64,000 nucleotides of DNA from Streptomyces sp. SCSIO 30461 (GCF_037023745.1 NZ_CP146101.1:5782001-5846000), one strand, 5' to 3'. Positions 17,337 to 26,136 are shown, numbered from the stretch's first letter. The notes: generated by a model from the sequence alone, not told the origin. A program made the numbers and translations.

Positions 17337-18548
17337 ATGGAGTTCCGGCAGTCGAGCAAGCTGAGCGAGGTCTGCTACGAGATCCGGGGCCCGGTCATCG
17401 AGCACGCCAACGCGCTGGAGGAGGCGGGCCACAGCGTTCTGCGCCTCAACACGGGCAACCCGGCGCTCTTCGGCTTCGAGGCACCGGAGGAGATCCTCCA
17501 GGACGTGATCAGGATGCTGCCGCAGGCCCACGGCTACACCGACTCCCGCGGCATCCTCTCCGCCCGCCGCGCGGTCGCCCAGCGCTACCAGGGGCTCGGG
17601 CTCAGCGACGTCGGGGTCGATGACGTCTTCCTCGGCAACGGCGTGTCGGAGCTGGTCTCCATGGCTGTCCAGGCGCTGGTGGAGGACGGCGACGAGGTTC
17701 TGATCCCGGCTCCCGACTACCCGTTGTGGACCGCCGTCACCACCTTCGCCGGAGGACGCCCCGTCCACTACCTCTGCGACGAGTCGGCGGACTGGTACCC
17801 GGACCTCGACGACATGGCATCGAAGATCACCGACCGGACCAAGGCCGTGGTGATCATCAATCCCAACAACCCCACCGGCGCCGTGTATCCGCCCGAGATC
17901 ATCGAGGGCATCCTCGGCCTGGCGCGCCGCCATGGGCTGATGGTGTTCGCCGACGAGATCTACGACCAGATCGTGTACGACGACGCCGTCCACCACAGCG
18001 CGGCCGCTCTCGCCCCGGACCTGGTCGTGCTCACCTTCAGCGGGCTCTCCAAGACCTACCGGGTGGCCGGCTTCCGTTCCGGCTGGCTGGTGGTCACCGG
18101 GCCCAAGCAGCACGCCCGCAGCTACCTGGAGGGGCTCACCATGCTCGCCTCCATGCGGCTGTGCCCCAACGCACCCGCCCAGTACGCCATCCAGGCCGCG
18201 CTCGGCAGCCGTCGGTCGATTCGGGAACTCACCGCGCCTGGCGGGCGGCTGCACGAGCAGCGCGACCGCGCCTGGGAGCGCCTCAACGAGATTCCCGGTG
18301 TCTCCTGTGTGAAGCCGAAGGGCGCGCTGTACGCCTTCCCGCGGCTGGACCCCTCGGTGTACCCCGTCCACGACGACGAGAAGTTCGTCCTGGATCTACT
18401 GCTGCGCGAGAAGATCCAGGTCGTGCAGGGCACCGGCTTCAACTGGCCGCGCCCGGACCACTTCCGGATCCTGACGCTCCCGCGTGCCGACGACCTGGAC
18501 GCGGCGATCAGCCGCATCGGCCGCTTCCTCAGCGGCTACCGCCAGTGA
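17337..18548 (+). CDS. Pyridoxal-phosphate aminotransferase, AlaA/class I
   Basis: A 403-residue class-I aminotransferase close to the AlaA (glutamate-pyruvate) group: EVCYEIRGPVIEHANALEEA at the start, RLNTGNPALFGF, AHGYTDSRGILSARRAVAQR, VIINPNNPTGAVYPPE, FADEIYDQIVYDD, TFSGLSKTYRVAGFRSGW with the Schiff-base lysine in GLSKTYRVAG, and GTGFNWPRPDHFRILTLP. It probably makes alanine from pyruvate and glutamate. ATG 17337 has GGGGAGG eight bases upstream; the frame is open further but without a better site. A 12-bp hairpin follows. Confidence 0.9.
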   Translation: MEFRQSSKLSEVCYEIRGPVIEHANALEEAGHSVLRLNTGNPALFGFEAPEEILQDVIRMLPQAHGYTDSRGILSARRAVAQRYQGLGLSDVGVDDVFLGNGVSELVSMAVQALVEDGDEVLIPAPDYPLWTAVTTFAGGRPVHYLCDESADWYPDLDDMASKITDRTKAVVIINPNNPTGAVYPPEIIEGILGLARRHGLMVFADEIYDQIVYDDAVHHSAAALAPDLVVLTFSGLSKTYRVAGFRSGWLVVTGPKQHARSYLEGLTMLASMRLCPNAPAQYAIQAALGSRRSIRELTAPGGRLHEQRDRAWERLNEIPGVSCVKPKGALYAFPRLDPSVYPVHDDEKFVLDLLLREKIQVVQGTGFNWPRPDHFRILTLPRADDLDAAISRIGRFLSGYRQ

Positions 18549-18579
18549 GTGCCCCGCGGTAGGGACGCGAAACGGGAGC

Positions 18580-18610
18580 GGGCCCGGAGGCGTAGCCTGC
18601 CTCCGGGCCC
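18580..18610. terminator. Strong bidirectional hairpin terminator
   Basis: A perfect 12-bp stem (GGGCCCGGAGGC with GCCTCCGGGCCC) and 7-nt loop follow the aminotransferase stop. They also lie downstream of the minus-strand Y-RNA-like modules, so the hairpin can end both transcripts. Confidence 0.8.
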
Positions 18611-18665
18611 TGTCGATGCCGCCCACATCACAGCCGGCACGCTTGAGGGTCCGGGTCGGTCTCAT

Positions 18666-18738
18666 TGCGTCGCGTCCTGCCCTTGGACCACCGCCGATCG
18701 AGCTCGGCGGACCAGACTCGAACTGGCGTTTCGACGCA
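18666..18738 (-). ncRNA. YrlA-like tRNA-mimic module 2
   Basis: On the minus strand: TGCGTCG, AAAC, T-arm GCCAG-TTCGAGT-CTGGT, CCGCCGA, loop GCTCGA, TCGGCGG, TG, D-arm GTCC-AAGGGCA-GGAC, G, CGACGCA. CCGCCGA/TCGGCGG form a perfect 7-bp acceptor-like stem closed by a loop, and TGCGTCG/CGACGCA a perfect 7-bp stem at the anticodon-stem position carrying the two ends. It is a circularly permuted tRNA with no anticodon loop, the architecture described for YrlA, the Y-RNA class that binds the Ro60 orthologue Rsr. It cannot be an ordinary tRNA because the T-arm precedes the D-arm. Confidence 0.72.
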
Positions 18739-18810
18739 CCAGGGCCCGGGCCCGGTCGATCCGGCGATGAGCGGCGAATGCTGAGTCTGGAGCGAGAGTC
18801 TGAGATTGAT

Positions 18811-18892
18811 CGCGGTCTGCCTCTGCCGAGTTGGGCTACCCCGGCGCGCACGGAAGTGCCGGGGGAGGACTCGAACCTCCACTGGAACCGCG
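18811..18892 (-). ncRNA. YrlA-like tRNA-mimic module 1
   Basis: On the minus strand: CGCGGTT, CCAGT, T-arm GGAGG-TTCGAGT-CCTCC, CCCGGC, an 11-nt apical loop, GCCGGGG, TA, D-arm GCC-CAACTCGGCAGA-GGC, A, GACCGCG. The acceptor-like arm (CCCGGC with GCCGGG) is closed by a loop, and CGCGGTT/GACCGCG form a 7-bp end stem (one G-U) at the anticodon-stem position. The order is the same permuted one as module 2, which follows 72 nt downstream. The two probably form one transcript or two adjacent Y RNAs. A -10-like AATAAT lies just upstream. No rsr (TROVE-domain) gene is in the window. Confidence 0.72.
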
Positions 18893-18908
18893 TTGGCCCC
18901 ATCGAACG

Positions 18909-18914
18909 ATTATT
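18909..18914 (-). promoter_or_regulatory. Possible -10 box for the Y-RNA-like transcript
   Basis: On the minus strand AATAAT (5 of 6 to TATAAT) stands out in a GC-rich region, 16 nt before module 1. No clear -35 box is seen at the right spacing, so this is tentative. Confidence 0.35.
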
Positions 18915-18982
18915 TGACGCGATATCGGGGGACGCAGGAGGCACGGGGGGACACGGTCGCTGCGAGGGAGGGGCGGAGCCCG

Positions 18983-19666
18983 ATGGAGCCTCTGGTCGTC
19001 GTGGAGCCGTTGAAGCAGCGCCGCTGCGCCGATTGCCGTCGCGGGCCGCTGGAGCGGATGATCCTGGAGTTCAACTCCCCGAGCTGCCTGGACTGTGCGG
19101 ACCTGGGACATCTGGTGTTCCTGCCACGGGGAAACGCGGCGCTCACCCGCCGCGCGCGGGAAGCAAGTGGGCTGTGGGCCGTCGTCGTGCGGCACAACAG
19201 ACAACGCACACGGTACGAGCGGCAGGGCCTGCTGGTGGAGGAAGTGGCGCTGGCGCGGGCCGAGGCGGCCTGTCTGGCCGATGCGGAGGCACGGGCCAGG
19301 CGCCGCGAGCGGGACGCCTCGCGGCGCGCGGCGCGGGATGTGCGGTTCACGGCGACGCTGACGGCGGAGATCCTGCGGCTGTTCCCATACTGCCCGCTCG
19401 ACCGGGCAGCCGATGTCGCGGCGCACACATCGGAGCGCGGAAGCGGGCGGGTGGGCCGCACCGCGGCCGGCCGCGCCCTGGACGAGGGCGCGGTCACGGC
19501 GGCGGTACGTGCGTCCGTACGACATCTGGACACGCCCTACGACACCCTGCTCATGCGGGGTATACCGCGGCATGAGGCGCGCCGGCGAGTGGCGGAGGCC
19601 ATCGAGGCCACGCTGGCCCGATGGCGTGGACCCGAGCGGGAGGCGGGGGGCATGGGGACGGAGTGA
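18983..19666 (+). CDS. DUF2293 domain-containing protein
   Basis: A 227-residue actinobacterial protein. An N-terminal zinc-ribbon-like half has QRRCADCRRGPLERM and SPSCLDCADLGHLVFLP (two C-x2-C pairs) followed by GNAALTRRAREAS. A charged, probably coiled helix (EEVALARAEAACLADAEARA) then leads to the DUF2293 domain at about residues 115-215 (TAEILRLFPYCPLDRA, GSGRVGRTAAGRALDEGAV, YDTLLMRGIPRHEARRRVAE). The function of the family is unknown. ATG 18983 (MEPLVVVEPLKQRRC) follows a GGAGGGGCGGAG purine run. The frame extends upstream through the Y-RNA region opposite strand, which is not coding. Confidence 0.85.
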   Translation: MEPLVVVEPLKQRRCADCRRGPLERMILEFNSPSCLDCADLGHLVFLPRGNAALTRRAREASGLWAVVVRHNRQRTRYERQGLLVEEVALARAEAACLADAEARARRRERDASRRAARDVRFTATLTAEILRLFPYCPLDRAADVAAHTSERGSGRVGRTAAGRALDEGAVTAAVRASVRHLDTPYDTLLMRGIPRHEARRRVAEAIEATLARWRGPEREAGGMGTE

Positions 19667-19719
19667 CATCCGCCGCGTGGAGGCGAAACGCACCCTGACC
19701 CCCCACCGAGCCGCCCGCG

Positions 19720-20475
19720 CTACGCCGCGGCGCGGAAGCGGCGATAGAGCACGGCGCCACCCAGGATCATGGCCGCACCCGCCGGGATGGTGAAGACGGC
19801 ACCGGCCGCGGCACCCGTCTGGGCCAGCTGGGCGGATGTCGAGTGGGGTTCGTGGTGAGCGGCGGCGACTTCTTCCATCGGCGGACGGGATACCGGGTTC
19901 GGGGCGGCAGGACCGTTCGACGACACATTGCCCACGGCGGCATTGCCGATACCGACGACATTGACGGAATTACCGGAGACATTCACCGGCACATCGACGG
20001 GGAGCTGGATCCCGTTGCCGGAAAGCAGACCCGGGGAGCCCTGCGCGTCGGCAGCGGCCAACGCGCCGCCGAGGGCGCCGATGTCGCGGTGGGAGCCTTG
20101 GTCACGGCCGGTTCCGGTGCGGTCGGCGCGAATGCCGTGGTTCGCGCGGATGTCCCGGTCGGCGCCGGTGCCACGGGTGTCGGCAGCGGCTTGCTTGGCG
20201 GCCGACCGCACATCACCGGCGGTCAGGGCGGAGTCGCCACCGTTCGCGCAGCGGTTCCCGATGGCCGGGTCGAGCACACCGACCACGTTGACGGTGTTGC
20301 CGCACACGTTCACCGGGACGTGCACGGGGATCTGCACGGTGTTCCCGGAGATCAGGCCCGGTGATCCGGCCGCGCCTCCCTGCGCGCCCGAGTCGGCGTG
20401 CGCGGCCCCGACGGCTGCCATGGCGCCACCCGTGACCATCGCTGCGACGAGGCCTGTTCGGCAAATCTGCCTCAT
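19720..20475 (-). CDS. Long chaplin with two chaplin domains and sortase signal
   Basis: A 251-residue secreted hydrophobin-like protein. Signal peptide at residues 1-28 (ending VGAAHA-DSG). The first chaplin domain at about 38-79 (SPGLISGNTVQIPVHVPVNV, then CGNTVNVVG, ending GNRCANGG) has the two conserved cysteines. A charged Asp/Gly/Arg linker follows, then a second chaplin domain (GLLSGNGIQLPVDVPVNVSG, GNAAVGNVSSNG) in which both cysteine positions are serine or absent. The C-terminus has LAQTG (the LAxTG signal of Streptomyces class E sortases), a hydrophobic helix and RRFRAAA. Long chaplins are covalently anchored to peptidoglycan on aerial hyphae and display amyloid-forming domains. 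ATG 20473-20475 with AGGAACA upstream. Confidence 0.92.
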   Translation of the reverse strand: MRQICRTGLVAAMVTGGAMAAVGAAHADSGAQGGAAGSPGLISGNTVQIPVHVPVNVCGNTVNVVGVLDPAIGNRCANGGDSALTAGDVRSAAKQAAADTRGTGADRDIRANHGIRADRTGTGRDQGSHRDIGALGGALAAADAQGSPGLLSGNGIQLPVDVPVNVSGNSVNVVGIGNAAVGNVSSNGPAAPNPVSRPPMEEVAAAHHEPHSTSAQLAQTGAAAGAVFTIPAGAAMILGGAVLYRRFRAAA

Positions 20476-20649
20476 TGTTCCTGCCTTCCGGATAATGACC
20501 ACGGGTTTCTGCCCGCACCGGAAATAACGCGATGGAGCCATTCGGGTTATGGCCGGCCCCCCTTTCACCCCATCGAGTGGGCTGATTATCGAACTGAACG
20601 TCACGAGACAGTCACTCGATGCAATGGGTCGGATGGGGCGCGTCGGGCG

Positions 20650-22002
20650 TCAGCGGCCCCTCAGCGCGGTGAGCGCCCCGACCGGATCCGTGTCGGGCAT
20701 ACCCCGCGGCCACCAGTCCTCGGTGCCAGGGTCCGACTCATAGCCGTACCACAAGCCGTCCTGTCCCAGACGCAGTTGGAGCGAGGTGGTGGAGAGCCGG
20801 TTGCGACGCGGCCGGAAGGACGGGCCGTCGGGGAAACCGGCGGCGATCAGTGCGGGACGGGCCCGGTCGAACGGTCCGGCAGGAGGGTCCCATTCCTCCT
20901 CAAGGGCGGCGAGACCCGCGAGACCGCCCTGGCGCCATGCCGCCACGGCACGGGCCAGCTCCGTCGGCGTGCGGTCGGCGGAGCCGGCCAGCGCGGTGTA
21001 GAGCGCCCGGGTGGAGGCGGTGAGCCCGGAGCCGGGATGGGCGGCGGCCAACCGGACCGCGTCCTGCCAGGGAGTGAGTCCGGCCAGCGGATCCCGCCCG
21101 GTGCGCAGGGTGGTGTGGGCACGGGCCGCGGCCTCGGTGGCGAGCAGGTCGAGCGCCAGTGGGTCGGGAGCGCCGGCGGCCTCCGGATACACGGGCGGCC
21201 GCCCGGGGCGCGGGGGTACCGGCAGCGGGTCCGGCAGCGCCGGGCGGCCGCGATCCGCGAGGGCGGCCGCTGCCTGCACGGTCGCAAGCGACGGTGACGT
21301 CGCCGGCACCTCGGCACCGGCGCGTCCCGTCCCGGCGGTCTGCCGGGGGGCGGCACGCTCAGCGGCGACGCGCTGGGCCGCGGCTCGCTCGGCCGCCGAA
21401 CGCGCCGCGTTGCGCCGGGTCAGCTCCGCCAGCACTTCCTGTTCGCCGCGTCCGCGCATCAGGAACAGCACGAACGGATCCTCGTCCAGGATCCTGGCGG
21501 TCTGGTAGCAGAGCGCGGCGGCGTGCTTGCAGGGCAACCCGTCATCGGGGCAGGAGCAGTCGGGGATCAGATCGCCCGGGGCGGGCAGCAGTTCGGCGGC
21601 ATCCGCGAGAGCGTACGGCACGTCCTTGTCGAGCAGCGCGGCGATGTGCTCGGGCCTGGCCGCCGCGGCGCCCAGGAGCCGCTCCCAGTCCTCGTCGGTG
21701 AGGGTGCGCAGCCTGATGTCCGTACGGTACGGGCGGGGGCGGGAGCCATGGACGTAGGCGGTGACCCTGCCCGGCGTCACGGTGATCGCGTCGACGTGGC
21801 CCCGGCCCGCGTACGACCGGCCGCGGGCGAGGCGCGCCGAGTCGAGCGCGGTGTCCTCCAGGGCGTCCACCCATGCGTTGCCCCACCAGGAGGCGGCGGA
21901 TGGCTCGTCTCCTGGGCGTGGGGCGAGCCGCGGGAACGTGCGCCGGCGGTCGTCGGCTCTGCGCGGGGAGTCCCTGCGGGCGGACCGGCGGGGGGCGGTC
22001 AT
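20650..22002 (-). CDS. SWIM zinc-finger family protein
   Basis: A 450-residue protein. The N-terminal part contains WWGNAWVDALE and GHVDAITVTPGRVTAYVHGS; the SWIM motif is CSCPDDGLPCKHAAAL (C-x-C-x(n)-C-x-H, about residues 148-163). The remainder is Ala/Arg-rich and helical, without a known catalytic motif. Its ATG overlaps the stop of the upstream SNF2 helicase gene by ATGA, so the two are translationally coupled. In many actinobacteria and other bacteria SWIM proteins pair with SNF2-family ATPases, suggesting a nucleic-acid-binding partner of the helicase. Confidence 0.87.
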   Translation of the reverse strand: MTAPRRSARRDSPRRADDRRRTFPRLAPRPGDEPSAASWWGNAWVDALEDTALDSARLARGRSYAGRGHVDAITVTPGRVTAYVHGSRPRPYRTDIRLRTLTDEDWERLLGAAAARPEHIAALLDKDVPYALADAAELLPAPGDLIPDCSCPDDGLPCKHAAALCYQTARILDEDPFVLFLMRGRGEQEVLAELTRRNAARSAAERAAAQRVAAERAAPRQTAGTGRAGAEVPATSPSLATVQAAAALADRGRPALPDPLPVPPRPGRPPVYPEAAGAPDPLALDLLATEAAARAHTTLRTGRDPLAGLTPWQDAVRLAAAHPGSGLTASTRALYTALAGSADRTPTELARAVAAWRQGGLAGLAALEEEWDPPAGPFDRARPALIAAGFPDGPSFRPRRNRLSTTSLQLRLGQDGLWYGYESDPGTEDWWPRGMPDTDPVGALTALRGR

Positions 22003-24971
22003 GACGGCCTCCGCAGCGATACGAGATCGGCCAGCTCCCGGTCGCTGAGCTCGGTCAGCGCCGCCTCACCGGAACCGAGCACCGCGTCCGCCAGCGCCCG
22101 CTTGGACAGCAGCAACTCCGCGATGCGGTCCTCCACGGTCCCTTCGGCGATCAGCCGGTGTACCTGCACGGGCTGGGTCTGGCCGATGCGGTAGGCACGG
22201 TCGGTGGCCTGGTCCTCCACCGCGGGGTTCCACCAGCGGTCGTAGTGGATGACATGCCCGGCCCTGGTCAGGTTGAGCCCGGTGCCAGCGGCCTTCAGGG
22301 AGAGCAGGAACACGGGCGCCCCGCCCGACTGGAAGCGGTCCACCATCCGCTCCCGCTCGGGCACCGGGGTGCCCCCGTGGAGCAGTTGTGAGGTGACCCC
22401 CCTCGTTTCAAGGTGCCGGGAGATCAGCCGGGCCATCGAGACGTACTGGGTGAAGACCAGTGCCGAACCGTCCTCGGCCAGGATCGTGTCGAGCAGTTCG
22501 TCGAGCAGGGCGAGCTTCCCCGAGCGGGCGGCGAGCCGGGCGCCGTCCTCCTTCAGGTACTGCGCCGGATGGTTGCAGATCTGCTTCAGCGAGGTGAGCA
22601 GCTGCATGATCAGTCCACGGCGCGCCATGCCGTCGGCGCACTCGATCCCGACCATGGCCTCGCGCACGACGGCTTCGTAGAGCGATGCCTGTTCCCGCGT
22701 CAGCGGCACGGGGTGGTCGGACTCGGTCTTGGGCGGCAACTCGGGCACGATGCCGGGGTCCGACTTCCTGCGGCGCAGCAGGAAGGGCCGGACCAGGCGG
22801 GCGAGCCGCTCGACGGCCGGTTCGTTCCCCGCGTTCTCGGCGTGCTGCTCGTTCTCGACGGCGCGGGCGTGGCGGGCGCGGAATGCCTTGAGCGGTCCGA
22901 GCAGTCCCGGTGTCGTCCAGTCGAGTAGAGCCCAGAGCTCGGACAGGTTGTTCTCCACGGGCGTGCCGGTGAGGGCGATCCTGGCCGGGGCGGGAATGGT
23001 GCGCAGGGCCTTGGCGGTGGCGGAGAACGGGTTCTTGATGTGCTGTGCCTCGTCGGCGACGACCATGCCCCAGGTCTGGGCGGCGAGCTCGGCGGCGCTG
23101 CTGCGCATCGTGCCGTAGGTGGTCAGGACGAAGCCGGGACGGTCGGCTTCGGCGCGGTCGCCCCGGACGGCCTCCAGGGTGCGCTCGGCACCGTGGAAGC
23201 GGAGCACCCGCACCCCGGGGGCGAAACGGGCGATCTCCCGCTGCCAGTTGCCCAGCAGGGATGCCGGGCAGACGACGAGGGTCGGTGCCGTGCGGGCGCC
23301 GTGCCCGGTGCCGCCCGCCGCGGCGCGGTGCAGATGGAGCGCGATGACCGTGACCGTCTTGCCGAGTCCCATGTCGTCGGCGAGGCAGCCGCCGAGCCCG
23401 AGTGAGGTCATCAGGCCCAGCCAGCCGAGCCCGCGGAGTTGGTAGTCGCGCAGGGTCGCGGTGAGCCCGGGTGGCGGCGCGGGTACGGCCGGGCCCTCGA
23501 CCAGCCGGTCGCGGAGCGCGGCGAGGGCTCCTTCGGGCACGGCATCGACGGTCTCCCCGTCCACCTCGGCGCTGCCGGTGAGTGCCACCGCCAGCGCGTC
23601 CACCGGTCCCAGCAGCCCCAGCTCTCGCTTGCGTGCCTTGCGTACGAGATCGGGGTCGACCACGACCCACTGGTCGCGCAGCCGCACGATCGGCCGGTGG
23701 GACTCGGCGAGCGCGTCCATCTCCCGCGCGGTCAGCGGGTCGCCGCCCAGCGCCAGTTGCCAGTGGAACGCGAGCAGTTGCCCGCTGTCGAAGAACGGCG
23801 TGCCATCGGTGGCCGAGCCCGGCGCAGGTGACCGGACCACGGCGGTGGCGGCGAGGGTCCTGGCGAGCTCTCTGGGCCAGTGCACGGTTACGCCGGCCGC
23901 GCCGAGCCGCTCCGCGGCCACACCCAGCAGCTCGTACAGCTCGTCCTCGCCGAGCGGGAGGACATCGGGGACCTCGCGCTCCAGGAGACGCGCGAGCGGG
24001 TGCCACACCCGGGCGGCGCGGCGCAGCGCGAGCACCGCGTCGATCCGCGCGCGGGGCCCGAAGTGATCGTCACCGTCGCCCGCCCAGAGCCGCGCGGCGT
24101 CGAGTACCAGGGTCGGATCGGCGAGGCTGTGCACCTGGACGAGCACGGCGGCGGCCTGCCGCGCGGAGCCGTCCCCGTTCCGCTCGTCCCCGCCCGGCCC
24201 GTCCTCGTCGGTCCCGTCCTCGTCGGCGCGGTCGAACAGCTCGTACGCCGACAGATCCAGCCGCAGTGAGATCCGCACGCCTGCGTCCATGCCCGCGGCG
24301 GCCTCTGCGGCCCAGGCGCGGGCGTCCGGCAGCCGCTGTGGAGCCATCGCGGCGAACGGCCGCCCCACGGCGTACTCGGCCGCCGGGGTGCGGGGAAGCG
24401 TGTCGGCGACCGCGTCCAGGAACGACCTGACCAGCGCTTCGGGCTCGGGCAGCCGCAGCGGACGCAGTCCGGGCACCGGGGTGGCATGAGCCTCGAAGGG
24501 CATCGCGGCGGCGATGCCGCGTAGATGGGCGATGTCGTCGGCGTCGAGCGGACCGGCCCGCCAGGCGTCCTGGTCCTCCACGGTCAGTCCGGGCAGCAGC
24601 CGGCCGCGCGCGACGAGCCCGAGGGCGTGCAGGGCTGCGGCTCCCCAGCAGACGGTGGCGGGGTGTGCCGCGGCGTCGTGCCGCGCGCGGGCGAGCAGGG
24701 GCAGGGCGTCGGCGAGGGGCAGCAGCACGGCCGGGACGACCTGGCGACGTGCCCCGCTGCCGTGCCGCCGGACCACCGTCAGCTCGGTGTGCTCCCCCGC
24801 CGAACCGGGCGCGGCAGACGGCTGCTGACCATCCGGGCTCCAGAAGGCGACGCGCCCTTCGCGCGGCAGCGCGGCAGGGACGAACACCGCGGCGCTGGTG
24901 TGCAGCGCCGTCCGCTCCTGCGGCGTCTGCGTCTGCGTCAACGGCGTACGGGTACGCGACGGATGCGGCAT
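21999..24971 (-). CDS. SNF2/Swi2-family DEAD-like helicase
   Basis: A 990-residue SNF2-type ATPase. The N-terminal half (about 500 residues) is the bacterial SNF2-associated region. The core has Walker A LADDMGLGKTVTVIALHLHR, motif Ia LVVCPASLLGNWQREIARF, motif II VVADEAQHIKNP, motif III ALTGTPVENNLSELWALLDW, motif V SLKAAGTGLNLTRAGHVIHY and motif VI ATDRAYRIGQTQPVQVHRL. It is likely a DNA translocase acting on protein-DNA complexes or repair. ATG 24969-24971 (MPHPSRTRTP) is preceded by GGGGGAGG; the frame is open 115 codons further upstream, but that stretch is not conserved in character. Coupled to the downstream SWIM gene. Confidence 0.92.
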   Translation of the reverse strand: MPHPSRTRTPLTQTQTPQERTALHTSAAVFVPAALPREGRVAFWSPDGQQPSAAPGSAGEHTELTVVRRHGSGARRQVVPAVLLPLADALPLLARARHDAAAHPATVCWGAAALHALGLVARGRLLPGLTVEDQDAWRAGPLDADDIAHLRGIAAAMPFEAHATPVPGLRPLRLPEPEALVRSFLDAVADTLPRTPAAEYAVGRPFAAMAPQRLPDARAWAAEAAAGMDAGVRISLRLDLSAYELFDRADEDGTDEDGPGGDERNGDGSARQAAAVLVQVHSLADPTLVLDAARLWAGDGDDHFGPRARIDAVLALRRAARVWHPLARLLEREVPDVLPLGEDELYELLGVAAERLGAAGVTVHWPRELARTLAATAVVRSPAPGSATDGTPFFDSGQLLAFHWQLALGGDPLTAREMDALAESHRPIVRLRDQWVVVDPDLVRKARKRELGLLGPVDALAVALTGSAEVDGETVDAVPEGALAALRDRLVEGPAVPAPPPGLTATLRDYQLRGLGWLGLMTSLGLGGCLADDMGLGKTVTVIALHLHRAAAGGTGHGARTAPTLVVCPASLLGNWQREIARFAPGVRVLRFHGAERTLEAVRGDRAEADRPGFVLTTYGTMRSSAAELAAQTWGMVVADEAQHIKNPFSATAKALRTIPAPARIALTGTPVENNLSELWALLDWTTPGLLGPLKAFRARHARAVENEQHAENAGNEPAVERLARLVRPFLLRRRKSDPGIVPELPPKTESDHPVPLTREQASLYEAVVREAMVGIECADGMARRGLIMQLLTSLKQICNHPAQYLKEDGARLAARSGKLALLDELLDTILAEDGSALVFTQYVSMARLISRHLETRGVTSQLLHGGTPVPERERMVDRFQSGGAPVFLLSLKAAGTGLNLTRAGHVIHYDRWWNPAVEDQATDRAYRIGQTQPVQVHRLIAEGTVEDRIAELLLSKRALADAVLGSGEAALTELSDRELADLVSLRRPS

Positions 24972-25170
24972 ACGCGGGGCACCTCCCCCTCCGGTGGCGG
25001 ATGCTCGGAGTCCTTCGTGACCTTCGGCTCGGTGCCCCGGTGCCTTCGGGTCTCCTCGGGAGTCCGGGCCTTCGAAGCCGTCCGTACCTCGAGCCACGAC
25101 CATACGGGTGGGGTCTGACATTGCTCCTTGAGGGGGCCGGGACCGCGTCGGCACCGGCACTCGAGCGGAG

Positions 25171-26136
25171 TCACGCCGTGCGGCGGCCCTCCGTGGCGTC
25201 CTCATCGGACGTCGGCACCCCGGCCGCGTCGGGCAGCGGCAGGTCCAGGCCGAGGCTCGTGACCCCGCCCGGTTCCAGCCCTTCGATGGCGGCGGGCGCC
25301 TGCGGATCGGCCGCATCGTCCAGCGCTGCGGGCTCCCGCGCGCTCACGGGCTCCGCATGAGCCGCGGGCTCCGGATGATGCGCACCGTGCTCCAGGAAGC
25401 GCAGCAGCTCCACCGGGATGGGAAGCACCAGCGTGGAGTTCTTCTCGGCGGCGACGGCCATCACCGTCTGCAGCAGCCGCAACTGGAGCGCCGACGGCGC
25501 GTCAGCCATCTGATGCGCCGCCTCGGCCAGCTTCTTCGACGCTTGGAGTTCCGCGTCGGCGTTGATGACCCGGGCCCGGCGCTCCCGGTCCGCCTCGGCC
25601 TGCCGGGCCATCGAGCGCTTCATCGTCTCCGGGAGCGACACGTCCTTGATCTCCACCCGGTCGACGCTCACGCCCCACCCGAGGGCCGGGCTGTCGATCA
25701 TGAGCTCCAGTCCCTGGTTGAGCTTCTCCCGGTTGGACAGGAGGTCGTCCAGTTCGCTCTTGCCGATGATCGAGCGCAGCGAGGTCTGGGCCATCTGCGA
25801 GACGGCGAAACGGTAGTCCTCGACGCTGACGATGGCGTCGGCGGCGTCCACCACCTTGAAGTAGACGACGGCGTCGACCCGCACCGTGACGTTGTCCCTG
25901 GTGATGCCCTCCTGAGCGGGCACGGGCATGGTCACGATCTGCATGTTCACCTTACGCAGGCGGTCGACCAGCGGAACGATCATCGTCAGTCCGGGTTCGC
26001 GGACACGGTCCCGCAACCGTCCGAGGCGGAACACCACGCCCCGCTCGTACTGCTTGATGACCCGGGCCGCGGCCACACCGTAGACCACGAGGGCCGAACC
26101 AGCCGCCACACCGGCCACCACCAGGTCTTCGACCAT
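25171..26136 (-). CDS. SPFH/Band 7 (stomatin/slipin-like) membrane protein
   Basis: A 321-residue slipin-type protein: N-terminal membrane segment DLVVAGVAAGSALVVYGVAA, then the SPFH domain (IKQYERGVVFRLGRLRDRVR, GLTMIVPLVDRLRKVNMQIV, TRDNVTVRVDAVVYFKVVD, TSLRSIIGKSELDDLLSNRE, WGVSVDRVEIKDVSLPETM), a coiled-coil segment (SMARQAEADRERRARVINAD), and a Pro/Ala/Glu-rich tail unique to this clade. Such proteins form membrane-bound oligomers and scaffold microdomains. ATG 26134-26136 with GGGGGTG upstream. It is divergent from a small lipoprotein gene. Confidence 0.9.
   Translation of the reverse strand: MVEDLVVAGVAAGSALVVYGVAAARVIKQYERGVVFRLGRLRDRVREPGLTMIVPLVDRLRKVNMQIVTMPVPAQEGITRDNVTVRVDAVVYFKVVDAADAIVSVEDYRFAVSQMAQTSLRSIIGKSELDDLLSNREKLNQGLELMIDSPALGWGVSVDRVEIKDVSLPETMKRSMARQAEADRERRARVINADAELQASKKLAEAAHQMADAPSALQLRLLQTVMAVAAEKNSTLVLPIPVELLRFLEHGAHHPEPAAHAEPVSAREPAALDDAADPQAPAAIEGLEPGGVTSLGLDLPLPDAAGVPTSDEDATEGRRTA

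Noticed and set aside
18666..18892. Two ordinary tRNA genes or permuted tRNA genes
   Set aside because: T-arm and D-arm are in reversed order, and the end stems run 7 bp without any anticodon loop, so no decoding tRNA can form; YrlA mimicry explains the pattern better.
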